The notes: generated by a model not told the origin, from the sequence alone. A stretch of 64,000 bases of DNA from Zingiber officinale (GCF_018446385.1 NC_055987.1:38378202-38442201), one strand, 5' to 3'; positions 22,001-30,476 are shown, counted from the first letter of the stretch. Numbers and translations: made by a program.

Positions 22001-25000
22001 AGTTGTATTTTTCTAGTATCCTTGATTTTTTACTGAAGAATGTATCAGTGTTCTTTACTTAAGGTGAGCTTATTCCTATTTCTCATGCATCACAACCAAC
22101 CTTGAACAAACTAGAAACTTCTGTCACAGGGATAATAAACCAAAATATCTTCAATAGAGAGGAGAGAAGAGATAAGTATGTTCAAAGTTAAATCACTTTA
22201 GTCAATTGCAGAAGTCTGGGTTTTAGATGGAATTATGCAAGTATTAGTTATTTGATCCCTTGTTTTCTAACTATTTCTATTTTTTTTTTTAAAACTAATG
22301 ATTGTTGATCTTAATCTCTTGAGGATTATTCTCCATCCTCTAAAAGAACTGTCTTTTGCTCCTAAATTTATGTTTCCTTTTCTGATGATATGGAGTAGAA
22401 TTGGTTGGAGAGAGAAAATTTAATAGGCTATCTGATTTTTGAACACTTCAATCAGTTTGGACTATATCAACTTATTTTGGAATTTGGATTAAAATACAAA
22501 AATTGGTTCAAAATGAGCGTTCTTACTCCTGATGAAATTAAGAATCATCAATTTGCTTCAATTTTTCACATATAGGTAGATATGTCTTTCTAAAACTTTT
22601 GTAAACCTACTCGGATGATTTCTAATGCAGGTTCGGCAATCATATGATCCATCTGCTAGTTACTACACCTCGTTTTATCGTCCAACACCTGATGCTGATG
22701 GCCGAATCTCTCCTTTCTTTGCATCTGGAGTATCTGCTAGGTATAATGGGAATGTTGCTGTTCTGCCTGCTCATACTGGACAGACTTCTCCTGAGGTTTG
22801 TACTTCTACCTATTTTCTGGTAATAGAATGGCCATATCCTTTGAACTATGTTACATGCGTCACTTTTGTTACTCTACTATGAGCAATTGTTTCTAGGTAA
22901 CTTTGTTGATACAACTTTTCCCCTTTTTATGAACAGTTTGTGTTGATAGGTTAGCCACTGATTCTTTATGTTCTTTCTCTACTGCCTGTGTTTAAGACTC
23001 CATACACACTGTCCATTATATAGTAAAAACAAATGGACCAGAGATTGGCTCAGTTGAGATTTAGGTTACTAGTTCATCGGTTGGTACTGCGAAACTCTCA
23101 GACTGTACAAACTATGTGGATTAATTTTCCCCATGCATTCAAAAGTTAAAGTGCCAACCTCTAATTCATATAATAAAACTAAATAAGACATAACATCACA
23201 TGTAATCCAACTAAAATTTAACATATAACAAATCTACAGGAATTACTGTCATGCATTTTAAATATGATAACATAAAATTATCAAACATGACAAACCTCTC
23301 TAAAATGTAGATAATAAATCAATTAGGAACAACAAATCTCATTAAAAAGTTATTAATCTGCTGTAGTATTAAATTGTTAAGCATGACAAATATTTCCAAA
23401 CTACTACTCGTCCAATGACATGGTGTGTGAATTACAACAATTATGTTAATTTTAGAGTTTTTGAGCGAAAGCCAAGTTTTCTCATATGTTGGACTTTTGG
23501 CCAGTCCTTGACAAGTTACCCTGGTTTCATGGGATGCAGTTGGATCATCTGATTTTCACAAAAGTACCTAGGTGGAGTCCAACCCCATTATTTGTAATTC
23601 CATTTTGTTGGCAGTCTTAGGCTAGTAGAGTTTCCATTTAGTGATCGGTTGGTATCCATTTTTCATGACTATGACCAGATAGGTTTGAGTTTTACTGGTC
23701 CAACTGAGGATGGGTAGGTGAATCACCCAATTTCAGGATGGACAATAAACTCTATGTGCTGGTCCTACATATCATGAAAATTGGAATTGGGCATTGGCTA
23801 GAACTAGACTTTTTTTGTCTTGATTATTGATACTACTACTACAACAACAACAACCAAGCTTTATCCCACTAGGTGGGGTCGGCTATATGGATCCTTCTAC
23901 GCCATTATGCTCTATCTTCTATTATATAATCATTTATATTTAAATAAATTTTGTCTTATTTTTATTGTTGTTAACCAAGTTTTATTTTTTTTATTTTTTT
24001 GCCTTTTTCTCCTTTGTTTGATGTGTGCATTTGTTATAGTTTCATATTGTCTCACTGGGGCATTTTTTGTCTTGATTATTGATGTATGAACGTTTATCAA
24101 AATATTTCTTGTTCAGATTATAAGAATGATAATATTTACATCTGATAAGGATTCTGATTGATTCTCTATTTTTTCTCTGTTCCAGAATACCAACTCAGCT
24201 GTGCTATCGACAGTTGGTTCAACACTTGGAACTCAAGCTGCAGGCACTTTGCTGGGTTCTCCTGCTTCCCAACAGCCAGTTCCTTTATTCCATCAACCTG
24301 CTGGATTCCACATATCTCATTACCCTCCCAGCTACATTCCCTACGGTCAAATTTACCCACCTTTCTATGCCTCTCCACAAGTTCACCATTTCTTGAGTGG
24401 CACTGCATTCCCTCATCAACCTCCCACAGGCAGCATGTACTCAAACCCTGGAGCTGCAACTCCTGCCGCTGCAGTCAAGTACTCTCTTCCCCAGTACAAA
24501 CCTGGTTCTAACGCTGTGAATCCAACTATTATTGGATTACCAGCTGTTTATGGAACATATAACTCAACCCAACCTGGATATAATTCTGGTCATGCTAGTA
24601 GCACTGGAAACTCAACTACCAATGAGGATCGCACATCATCCCAGTTTAAGGATAATGGTGTCTACAACTCTGGACAGCAGGTACCTTCTTCGCTTTTGTA
24701 CAGGCTCATTATTTTGATTTTATGAGCTTTGGTAATATGTTCAAACCAGGTTCCTAATTCTGCTGCTACTATGAATAATGTAATGTAAATCTTGCAGTTC
24801 AGGATTAGTTTAAAGAAGTTTATATCAGGTGTTGCATCATAATGCCAAATGGGAATCTTTCTACTATTGCTCTCATCTAAGCTTCTAATCTCAGTTATTG
24901 GTTTTTGCCACTCTACCTAAGCTCAAAGATATGATTGGATGTTCTATGTTGAAACACATGGAAGTAAGATCATGGAAGCAATCTGGTGATGCGTTTGAAA

Positions 25001-26799
25001 ATCATGTAGGCCTTTCAGAAAATGTAATTTCTTCAAAGATATATTAGGCAATCCGTAGTTAACAGATATTCACAAATTTATTAAACATTTTAGAAAATGT
25101 ATAATGTTAAAAGGCAATTTACTCGGTGTTTCTTTAAATGATTATATATTTTTTATATCTTTTAATAGGATCAATTTCTTTGTCCAACATGGATTTTTTT
25201 TAATCTTTTCAGGCCCCTTTGTATTTTGACTTGCTGAATTGTAGATTCTTGACCATCAAAAAATGTAAAAAGAATTTGTAATCTTCTGTTATTTGAAGCA
25301 TTAGAAGAGCAGGCACATATAGTTAAGCTTGATGTAGTTGATAAATGTTTATGTATGTGGAACTTCACATATAGTTAAGCTTGTTAAGGTGGGTTTACCT
25401 ATTAGCAGCGTATTTTGTTGGTATGTGGTCAAGGTATATCGAAGCTCATATAAGCATCTGAGGTGGGAATGATGTGAGAATGCTCATCACATTTCTAATA
25501 GAACACGTTTGTATGAAGTGAGAAATGGTAATTTGTTCTTATTAACTTATCTTATATTCCCGCCCTTCAAATTTTGCAAGCCAAACTTTATGTCTGGGTC
25601 AATAATGTCGCAAAGACAAGTATTTTTATGTCTTGGGTCAATAATGTCGCAAAGACAAGTATCTTTATGTCTTGGGTCAAGAATGTCACAAAGACAAATA
25701 TGATGACCTTGATTTTTAACTACGGGGCATTGCAAGTAAGTTTGATTAGGTTTATATATGGTTTTTCTTTATGCCTGGCTTTTGATCTCATCCGACCTAG
25801 TATTATTTTGGTTGTTCTTGAAGCCTTACACATCATTTTCATAGTGATTGACAAGGACTTATTCCTAGAACCAACCTTTGTTTGCTGTGGTTAGTTCAAT
25901 TCTAGGCTTGTAAGTCCACAGTAATCCTTCCATCAAGTACCATGACTTAAATAGGGTTCCCTGAGAAACTCAACTTTTGACCATTGCTAAAAATGCATGT
26001 TGATTTTTCTATGTATCTGAGACGATGAAACCCCATTGGTTCCTTGACACAAATTGACTAAGATGCCTATATTTGAGAAGACCTGTTTCGTCATCATTAT
26101 ATTTTCACCCTTTATTTTGATTATATGGTGGCAAAAGGTGATGACGCTCACCCTAATCACCTCTCACGGCCGGCCTCATGGCCGGCCCCATGGCTGAATG
26201 AAGGGTGGTAAATCAAGTACCGAGTAGACTACAAGGTGGGAGGGTATTTCGTGGTTCCCATGATTCACCCTTGCTGTATGATGGCAAATCTACCACCGGG
26301 TAGCCAACTTGGCTACGCCCTGGGGGCAAACATTAATTTTCCTTTATTTTGATTATAGATGATACATATACAAGTTAGCTTGTGTAGTATTTGTGAGACA
26401 TTAACTATTCTGGTGATATGTTCCTTTTTTATGTGCATGATTACATTCAATATGCACTCATGAATATATCTTTGATCATTCATTTTACTTTTGTTGTGAA
26501 AGCAGAGTGAAGGCCCATCTGTCTGGATTCCTGCAATTGGAAGAGAGATTTCTTCCCTTCAGGCCAGCTCTTTTTACAACATTCCCCAGGGACAACCCAT
26601 GACCTTTCCACCGACACAAGCTGGCCCTGGCTCCTTCAGTGGTGTCTTCCCACCTACACAGACAGTTGCTAGCTCCATTCATCCTTTGCTTCAGCAGTCA
26701 CGCACAGTTGCTGGGGCGGCTGCTGAAATTCTGAGCTCCCCTGCTGGTGTTTATCAACAGCCACAACGCACACAGATAAATTGGACCAATAATTATTGA
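6873..26799 (+). CDS. GIP1-like: GBF-interacting protein 1-like (GIP1-like) gene, 11 exons
   Basis: Exons: 6873-7035, 8557-8600, 8709-8805, 9263-9389, 12326-12602, 12713-12851, 15983-16373, 16819-17125, 22631-22795, 24186-24680, 26506-26799. All introns are GT-AG and phases match throughout, giving 832 aa. Residues about 9-69 form the DUF1296/GIP1 N-terminal domain (UBA-like; 'GVRRTIQNIKEIAGNHSDEE', then 'DTFHEVKRKRDKRKE'). A basic RGG-type patch follows (84-91). A Ser/Thr-rich middle carries the conserved 'HGLSFGSFDANF' motif (366-377). The C-terminus is rich in Pro, Gln, Tyr and Ser and looks disordered. In Arabidopsis GIP1 binds bZIP G-box factors such as GBF3 and promotes their DNA binding; a nuclear co-factor role here is by family. 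Length is normal for the family. The start is the first ATG after the CT-rich leader and directly precedes the domain. Introns 4, 6 and 8-10 hold transposons, but no exon is damaged. Confidence 0.93.
7036..8556 (+). other. Intron 1 of the GIP1-like gene
   Basis: A phase-1 intron of 1,521 bp, T-rich, ending TTGTTAG. I see no transposon or other feature in it. Confidence 0.85.
8557..8600 (+). CDS. GIP1-like exon 2
   Basis: A 44-nt micro-exon for the end of DUF1296 (DTFHEVKRKRDKRKE). It restores phase 0 after exon 1 and gives the lysine/arginine-rich tail typical of the family. It is flanked by TTAG and GTAATC. Confidence 0.92.
8709..8805 (+). CDS. GIP1-like exon 3
   Basis: Codes for SAREPAELRWGTGVHRRGGR and on through GGQANYSHSLPN. 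The RRGGRGG patch is the RNA/protein-binding-like basic segment seen after DUF1296 in this family. The exon ends TAATG|GTATGA, phase 1. Confidence 0.9.
9263..9389 (+). CDS. GIP1-like exon 4
   Basis: The acceptor is TTTACAAG|ATGCC. It encodes a Thr/Asn/Ser-rich linker (DATAGRNTTLGKENGLNQGA and onward) and ends TCAGG|GTATGT in phase 2, matching exon 5. Confidence 0.88.
9955..10620. repeat. Fold-back repeats related to 4,198-4,850
   Basis: Blocks such as 'atgtttgaggacattgattt', 'aatcaggagaactaga' and 'gagttctct' alternate with their reverse complements ('tgtgttcgtctagttcttct', 'ggagagctcggaatga'-like). At least two palindromic units are juxtaposed. The same blocks make up the element upstream of the gene. 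Confidence 0.6.
12007..12136 (+). repeat. Near-perfect long hairpin in intron 4
   Basis: The arm 12,007-12,049 (starting 'gcaaccttttctactaatat') is mirrored at 12,093-12,136 with a single extra A. The loop is about 43 nt. There are no coding or transposon-protein signals. In the gene's sense transcript the arms would form a stable stem, so a MITE relic or a hairpin small-RNA source are both possible. Confidence 0.85.
12157..12198 (+). mobile_element. 42-bp stub of an RTE LINE 3' end
   Basis: The sequence 'cttagtgggataagacttgg' followed by (TTG)(TCG)n matches the 3' end of the plant RTE LINE seen at 17,888 and 23,832 in the other orientation. It is bounded by a perfect 14-bp duplication, TCAATTTCAATGAG, at 12,143-12,156 and 12,199-12,212. 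It is an extremely 5'-truncated target-primed insertion. Confidence 0.82.
12326..12602 (+). CDS. GIP1-like exon 5
   Basis: Acceptor TTTTCAG|CTCTG, donor AAACAG|GTAACC. It codes for a Ser-rich segment including 'SSQLSHLSGVHGILLEEARD' and 'KGGSASRQLARDIDQLSSNK'. Phase 0 at the end. Confidence 0.92.
12713..12851 (+). CDS. GIP1-like exon 6
   Basis: Acceptor GCTACAG|ATCAAG, donor AGAAAG|GTAGAC. It codes for IKSHGSGTNVSSEKFQVTFS and on to SSRFQHLSGFQK, phase 1 at the end. Confidence 0.9.
12852..15982 (+). other. Intron 6 of the GIP1-like gene
   Basis: A 3.1-kb phase-1 intron. It contains a purine-rich run (13,210-13,275), a hAT-like MITE (14,280-14,960) and further AT-rich fragments with 'ggttt(a)aa' and 'tatcggta(c/t)' motifs (13,690-13,870 and 15,000-15,140) that resemble related relics. 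The remainder shows nothing. Confidence 0.8.
14280..14960. mobile_element. hAT-like MITE (681 bp)
   Basis: The ends CATGGTTTAAAG and (reverse complement) CAAGATTTAAAA form short imperfect inverted repeats. Both sides carry the 8-bp sequence GTTTAACC (14,272-14,279 and 14,961-14,968), the target length of hAT elements. A GC-rich left third (to about 14,575) and an AT-rich right part contain no transposase. Confidence 0.55.
15983..16373 (+). CDS. GIP1-like exon 7
   Basis: The largest middle exon begins ASHPNKEWKPKSVLVNP and holds the acidic 'VNLEEKVEKLKLSDIKHVII' stretch and the family motif HGLSFGSFDANF. Donor TTTAAG|GTTCTA, phase 2. A decoy 'cattctttaaggt' copy lies 60 bp downstream in the intron. 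Confidence 0.93.
16819..17125 (+). CDS. GIP1-like exon 8
   Basis: Acceptor GATTCAG|CAACAA, donor TTACTG|GTATGA. It codes for NNETSSDTKDDDFPEHPQSS and continues to ETSEPQALDTSHLPSLL; acidic then hydrophobic, phase 0 at the end. Confidence 0.9.
19028..19169 (+). mobile_element. Au-type SINE, copy 1, inside the LINE
   Basis: It begins GGGGAGCCTTGGTGCAAC (box A region), has a box B 'gagttcgaatcc', then 'cagcctcttgcaaaaa' and 'aaggctgcgtacaatgga', the layout of the plant Au SINE. It ends in a short T run. A target duplication (TTGTCTAAGAAGAT, about 19,009 and 19,170) shows it jumped into the already present LINE. Confidence 0.88.
20161..20330 (+). mobile_element. Au-type SINE, copy 2, inside the LINE
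   Basis: It has the same layout as copy 1: GGGGAGCCTTAGCGTAAC, box B 'gggttcaaatcc', 'cagcc'-like core, 'catagcgggagcttcatgca', and a terminal T run. Flanking duplication ATACTATGTTTGAG at 20,145-20,158 and 20,331-20,344. It is slightly longer and more complete at the 3' end than copy 1. Confidence 0.9.
22631..22795 (+). CDS. GIP1-like exon 9
   Basis: Codes for VRQSYDPSASYYTSFYRPTP and DADGRISPFFASGVSARYNG and onward to TGQTSPE; Tyr/Ser/Pro-rich. Acceptor AATGCAG, donor CCTGAG|GTTTGT; in phase on both sides. Confidence 0.93.
22796..24185 (+). other. Intron 9 of the GIP1-like gene
   Basis: A phase-0 intron of 1.4 kb, holding the 231-bp LINE stub at 23,832-24,062. The rest shows no feature. 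Confidence 0.85.
23832..24062 (-). mobile_element. 5'-truncated RTE LINE (231 bp) with 21-bp target duplication
   Basis: It matches the 3' end of the LINE at 17,888 in the same orientation ('cccactaggtggggtcggct', 'tttaaataaattttgtctta', then 'tcatattgtctcactgggg'). The tail is (TTG)n on the minus strand. Both flanks read TTTTTTGTCTTGATTATTGAT (23,811-23,831 and 24,063-24,083 minus one base of uncertainty), the mark of target-primed reverse transcription. Confidence 0.9.
24186..24680 (+). CDS. GIP1-like exon 10
   Basis: The largest exon (residues 571-735). It is rich in Pro, Tyr, Gln, Ser and Gly ('HQPAGFHISHYPPSYIPYGQ', 'PFYASPQVHHFLSGTAFPHQ' region) and looks disordered or prion-like. Acceptor TGTTCCAG, donor CAGCAG|GTACCT. 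Confidence 0.94.
25587..25701 (+). repeat. 39-bp tandem repeat, three copies
   Basis: The unit 'gggtcaataatgtcgcaaag' plus 'acaagtat(c/t)tttatgtctt' is repeated three times with a few substitutions. It is open in one frame (13-residue period), which I regard as accidental because it lies in an intron. Confidence 0.85.
26126..26340 (+). mobile_element. SINE-like retroposon of unknown family (215 bp)
   Basis: The insert is bounded by a perfect 17-bp duplication, CCTTTATTTTGATTATA (26,109-26,125 and 26,341-26,357). It starts TGGTGGCAAAAGGTGATGAC, has a GC-rich palindromic core 'cggccggcctcatggccggc', two related blocks around 'aaatc(a/t)a(g)taccgagtag' and 'aaatctaccaccgggtag', and ends 'ggggcaaacattaatttt'. 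The long duplication and non-coding body fit a SINE. I see no convincing spaced tRNA-type A and B boxes and no A tail, and I do not recognise the family. Confidence 0.75.
26506..26799 (+). CDS. GIP1-like exon 11 (C-terminus)
   Basis: Codes for SEGPSVWIPAIGREISSLQA and on to a Gln/Pro-rich end, QRTQINWTNNY, then TGA. The 'WTNNY'-type terminus is what GIP1-like proteins carry. Acceptor GAAAGCAG. Confidence 0.94.
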   Translation, partial: SEGPSVWIPAIGREISSLQASSFYNIPQGQPMTFPPTQAGPGSFSGVFPPTQTVASSIHPLLQQSRTVAGAAAEILSSPAGVYQQPQRTQINWTNNY

Positions 26800-26882
26800 A
26801 GGATTCAAACATAAGCTACATTGGCCACAGCCCAATTATCTGCTCTACGAGGTTTATTCAAGAGTATCTCGAGTGAAAAGAG

Positions 26883-26918
<36 letters not shown>

Positions 26919-27230
26919 GGTAGCCATCCTCCATGGCAAGGCTTCAGGGTTCGGAGTCAATAAACTTTCACAGTTTGCAATACTTGTGACTGATACCGAC
27001 TTTGTTTCCTGCTCATTCTTTGCCAGTTGCTTGTTTTTTATTTTCGGTTGGTGTTTTTATTTCACTAGGAGGTTACTGTGAGTTGATGAAACGCACTTTA
27101 CCTGCATTTGCTTCGGCCACTTGAGATGAGGCCATAAAACATTAGATGCTAAGAATTTCTAAGCTAGGGAATTTTCATTCATTCCACTGTCTTGATGTAA
27201 ATTAAATTTTGCTTTTTTGGGGGGGAAAGT
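26800..27230 (+). terminator. 3' UTR and likely poly(A) region of the GIP1-like gene
   Basis: A (TA)n run of about 32 bases lies at 26,884-26,916. An AATAAA occurs at 26,959-26,964, about 160 bp after the stop codon, and is the best poly(A) signal candidate. T-rich stretches follow. The exact cleavage site cannot be read from sequence. Confidence 0.5.
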
Positions 27231-27745
27231 ACATTGTAGATGAGATGTTTGGTCAATCTGTTAGCAGGACATTTGAAGTTATATTCTATGAATCTCTAAT
27301 GCAAGGCATACTTATAACCACTATACATGCATTCCAAATATTTGTAGGCTATACTTGAGCAGAATTCATGTTTGGCACGGTGAAATGGAACGGAAGAAGA
27401 ATGCATCTCAGACGTTCTGTAATTTTGTATTCTTAATTTGAGCATTATTCTTGTTTGAAAGTTGAATTAAATGAAATGGAAGAGGAATCATTCATCGCTG
27501 TTGAATATGCAAAATTAATAATCACATTATTGAAATGCCATGTCGCTACTTTGTTTCTGCACTCATGTGATATTGATTACAACTTTTCTTCTAAAGAAGC
27601 AAATAATTTTTTTTTAAAAAAAAGATAATTTTTTATTATTTTATTTTATTTTTTATATTGACAACTAATATACATGCCTGTCTAGGTCGAAGGAAAGATA
27701 TTTTCCTTATCTCCACTCAAAACCAATAGCATGATAACAAAGATA
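27231..27745. other. Intergenic stretch without recognisable features
   Basis: AT-rich spacer after the gene; no ORF, repeat or transposon signature that I can support. Confidence 0.6.
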
Positions 27746-28660
27746 AAGCGGTTCTTCTTTGAACACGTGTCCTCCTCTAGTTGCAGATTCTCCATGGAAT
27801 ACTTTCTCTTGTAACTTATAAAACGCTTTCGATTTTTTATCAAAACGGGGCAGCCACGTTTTTTTATTTATCTAAAAAAGTACTATAATTTTAAAAACAA
27901 AAAAACAATAGTATAAAAATAGTATTATTTTTTTTCTATCTCTCCCAACAACCTTTTAAATCCCCTCTCTTTCTTATCATTTTTCAATACATCCTCTTTC
28001 CAGAATAAAAAAGGATCTGACATTTTTTTCCAAATCAAACCCACACACTAGTGTAACACCCGCTTCTCTATACATCAACGATAACATTCTCCAGGTACTT
28101 CTTTGAACACGTGTCCTCCTCTGGTTGCAGATTCTTCATGGAATACGCTCTCTTGTAACTTATAAACACTTTCGGTTTTTTACCGATATGTCTTCTCGTT
28201 TATCCAAAAGGTATTCTAATTTTAAAATTATTAGAAGGTATAAAAAAATAGTGTTAATTTTTTTTTATCCCTTTTACCAACCTCCTAAATATTTTTTTTC
28301 ATCATTTTTCAATGCATCCTCTCTCTCCAAGATTTAAAAAATGTCTGATATTTTCTCATATCAAGCTCAGCGTGGGTTTGATATTTTCTCACATCATGCC
28401 TAACGTGAACTTGATGTTAGACCATATCAGGCTCACACTGGACCTGATATTTTCCCATATCAGGTCCACTAGGGGATGCATTGGAAAATAACGACTGGAG
28501 AGAAGGGATTTAGGAGGTTGACGAGAAGGGTAGGAAGGGAACAATATTATTTTTGGTGCTCTTTTTGATAGTTTTGAAATTAAAGTGCTCCTTTGGGTAG
28601 ATAAGAAAATATAGCCGCCCTTTTTGGTAAAAATCCGAAACACTTTCATTTTCTAGTAGA
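27746..28660. repeat. Direct plus inverted repeat cluster
   Basis: The block 27,750-28,010 ('ttctttgaacacgtgtcctc', 'gttgcagattct', 'cttgtaacttataaa') is repeated directly at 28,096-28,330. A third, inverted version of its second half lies at about 28,460-28,650 ('cactttcattttcta', 'ggatgcattggaaaataacg'). The centre (28,340-28,460) has several 'gatattttc(t/c)ca(t/c)atca' repeats. This is a fold-back element with one arm duplicated. Confidence 0.65.
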
Positions 28661-28679
28661 TTTCTTTTCTTCTCATTTA

Positions 28680-29160
28680 GGCGGTATGATTCGGGGTAAT
28701 ATAATTAAGTTTGTAATATAATTAATTTTTTTTAATATATATAATGTAATTAATATGATATTATTATATTTAATAAAAAGGTTATATATTTAATTTTTTA
28801 TTAAAGGATAATTATATTTTTTTATTTGATGTCTATTATTTTTTATAAATAATGTAATTTATATTATTATAAAATAATAAAAATATCTTGTGATTTTTAC
28901 TGGTGACAGTTGGCTACTGTGGCCAACTGTGACTGCGGCGCCCTCGCCGGTGACAGGCGATCGATGGTGACGGGTGACGGCGTGAAAAGTGGCAGACGAC
29001 GACCTACAAGAAATGAACTAGGAATATATTTAACATATTAAATCTTAAGATTTTAATATAATCATATTATATAGTATTAATCTTGTAATCTAGATTATAA
29101 AAATTTATTATCTTTTATTATCTAAATTATATTACATTGTATATGTAAAACTGTACTAAG
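28680..29160. repeat. AT-rich MITE-like repeat related to 4,860-5,250
   Basis: AT-rich flanks with 'taatataatta' surround a GC-rich core at 28,900-29,000 ('ggtgacagttggctactgtg', 'ggcgatcgatggtgacgg'), in the opposite orientation to the copy at 4,860. It is non-coding; ends are not resolved. Confidence 0.4.
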
Positions 29161-29204
29161 TAAAATAATTAATCTTATAATATAATCCTGATCGGCAAAA
29201 CACC

Positions 29205-29997
29205 ATGTCTGCCTTTGTTGGGAAATATACCGCTGATTTATTTTATTTATTTGCCCAATTTTTATAATTTTAATTTTAAAATTGTGGTTTAAGTTTCTCT
29301 TATTCTTGGAGTTGGGATAGCTCAGTAAAGTATTTGACATATAACCATCTGTCTAATTAATTGAACTGAAAATATAGGGGGTACACATGTAATTTCCTAA
29401 ATAGTCGGGAGTAAACGCAAAGATTTGAAATTATGATGATTTTTTTTGTAAAATTAATTATTAATCTGAAGCATGAGAAACACGCGCAGAGGAACTGATA
29501 AAAGAAGGCCAAGTACATGGCGACGCCGGGGAAAGGAATTCTTGCCGCTGCCGACAGCACCGGGACCATCGGCAAATGACTCTCCAGCATCAACGTTGAG
29601 AACACCGAGACCAACTGCCAGGCCCTCCGCCAGCTCCTCTTCAGCACCGCCGACGCCCTCCCTTTCCTCTCCGGCATCTTCCTCGTCGAGGAGACCCTGT
29701 TCCAGTCCACCCTCGATGGCCAGCCCTTCGTGGACCTCCTCAATGGCTCTTGTGTCATCCCTGGAATCAAGGTCGACGAGGGCATCGTGGAGCTGGTTGG
29801 CACCGCCGGCGAGACCATCATGCAGGGCCTCGACGGCTTCGTCGCCGTCTGCGCCAAGTACTAAGTACGCAGCTGGTGCCCGATTTGCCAAGTGGCAGGC
29901 GGTGCTCAAGATCGGACCCACCACCATCGAGCCGTAGGAGGTGGCGGTGCAGCAGAACGCGGGGTTGGCGCACTACGTGATTGTTTGTCAGGAGAAC
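29205..29997 (+). pseudogene. Fructose-bisphosphate aldolase (class I, cytosolic type) pseudogene fragment
   Basis: Exon 1 remains as MSAFVGKYTAD (29,205). After an intron-like gap, 29,490 onward reads [30 protein letters not shown], then [26 protein letters not shown], and at the end AGARFAKWQAVLKIGP and CQEN. This order is that of plant class I aldolase, the glycolytic/gluconeogenic enzyme that splits fructose 1,6-bisphosphate. It is dead: an in-frame TGA after GTIGK, a missing codon in the conserved 'AADESTG', frameshifts around 29,860 and a stop after KIGP. It stops at CQEN because the copia LTR begins there; the catalytic C-terminal two thirds is absent. The retained intron says it is a duplicated, not a retrocopied, pseudogene. 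GC content is far above its surroundings. Confidence 0.87.
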
Positions 29998-30436
29998 TGT
30001 TGACGGATGACTCATATTTGGATGAAGTCAATGCAATGGATGTTATGGAAGAAAAATCTGTTAAAATTTTTCGTAATAAAATTCTATTACGATTATATAT
30101 AACAGAATTCTGTTACGATTTTTCATAACAAAATTCTGTTGCGATTTTTTATAACAAAATTCTGTTATGATTTTACCGTGTTTGGATTTATGTATTATTT
30201 ATATGGATCATTGTAAACCTATTGTACAACAACAATCATAAAAATCATGTAATATGATTCTCATGTGTAGAGAGAATTCTAATAAACCTTCGGCCGTTTT
30301 ATGGAGTAGGCACGTCGCCGAACCACGATAACTCGTGCATCTTTGTCTTGTTGCTTCACACGATCTCTTTTCTCTCTTCCTCTTCTTCCACGCGTTAGAG
30401 GTTGAGAAGTGTTGTTGCCCCCTTCTTTACGCAACA
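29998..30436 (+). repeat. TNT1-like LTR 1
   Basis: It starts TGTTGACGG and ends GCAACA just before the primer binding site. It contains several palindromic 'aaaattctgttacga' and 'taacagaattctgtta' copies. It is about 33 bp shorter than LTR 2 because a CT-rich piece near its end is missing. It lies directly on the aldolase pseudogene. Confidence 0.88.
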
Positions 30437-30438
30437 AT

Positions 30439-30450
30439 TGGTATCAGAGC
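30439..30450 (+). promoter_or_regulatory. Primer binding site (initiator Met tRNA) of copy 1
   Basis: TGGTATCAGAGC lies 2 bp after the LTR, complementary to the 3' part of plant initiator tRNA-Met, as in most copia elements. Confidence 0.88.
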
Positions 30451-30476
30451 TACAGGTTTTGGCGGATTTCTTCAAC

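Larger units (their letters stand above)
17126..22630 (+). other. Intron 8 of the GIP1-like gene
   Basis: The largest intron, 5.5 kb, phase 0. About 3.5 kb of it is an antisense RTE LINE carrying two SINEs. The flanks 17,126-17,887 and 21,440-22,630 show no feature. Confidence 0.85.
24681..26505 (+). other. Intron 10 of the GIP1-like gene
   Basis: A 1.8-kb phase-0 intron with a 39-bp minisatellite (25,587-25,701) and a 215-bp retroposon (26,126-26,340). The remainder shows nothing recognisable. Confidence 0.85.

Noticed and set aside
25509-25894. Short ORFs over the 39-bp repeat as an extra exon of the GIP1-like gene
   Set aside because: Exon 10 and exon 11 join in phase without it and no family member has such a repeat.
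29473-29937. 154-residue open frame on the + strand (and long minus frames over the same bases)
   Set aside because: It is the wrong frame of the GC-rich aldolase pseudogene; composition is only Ser/Pro/Arg and the aldolase reading explains the sequence better.
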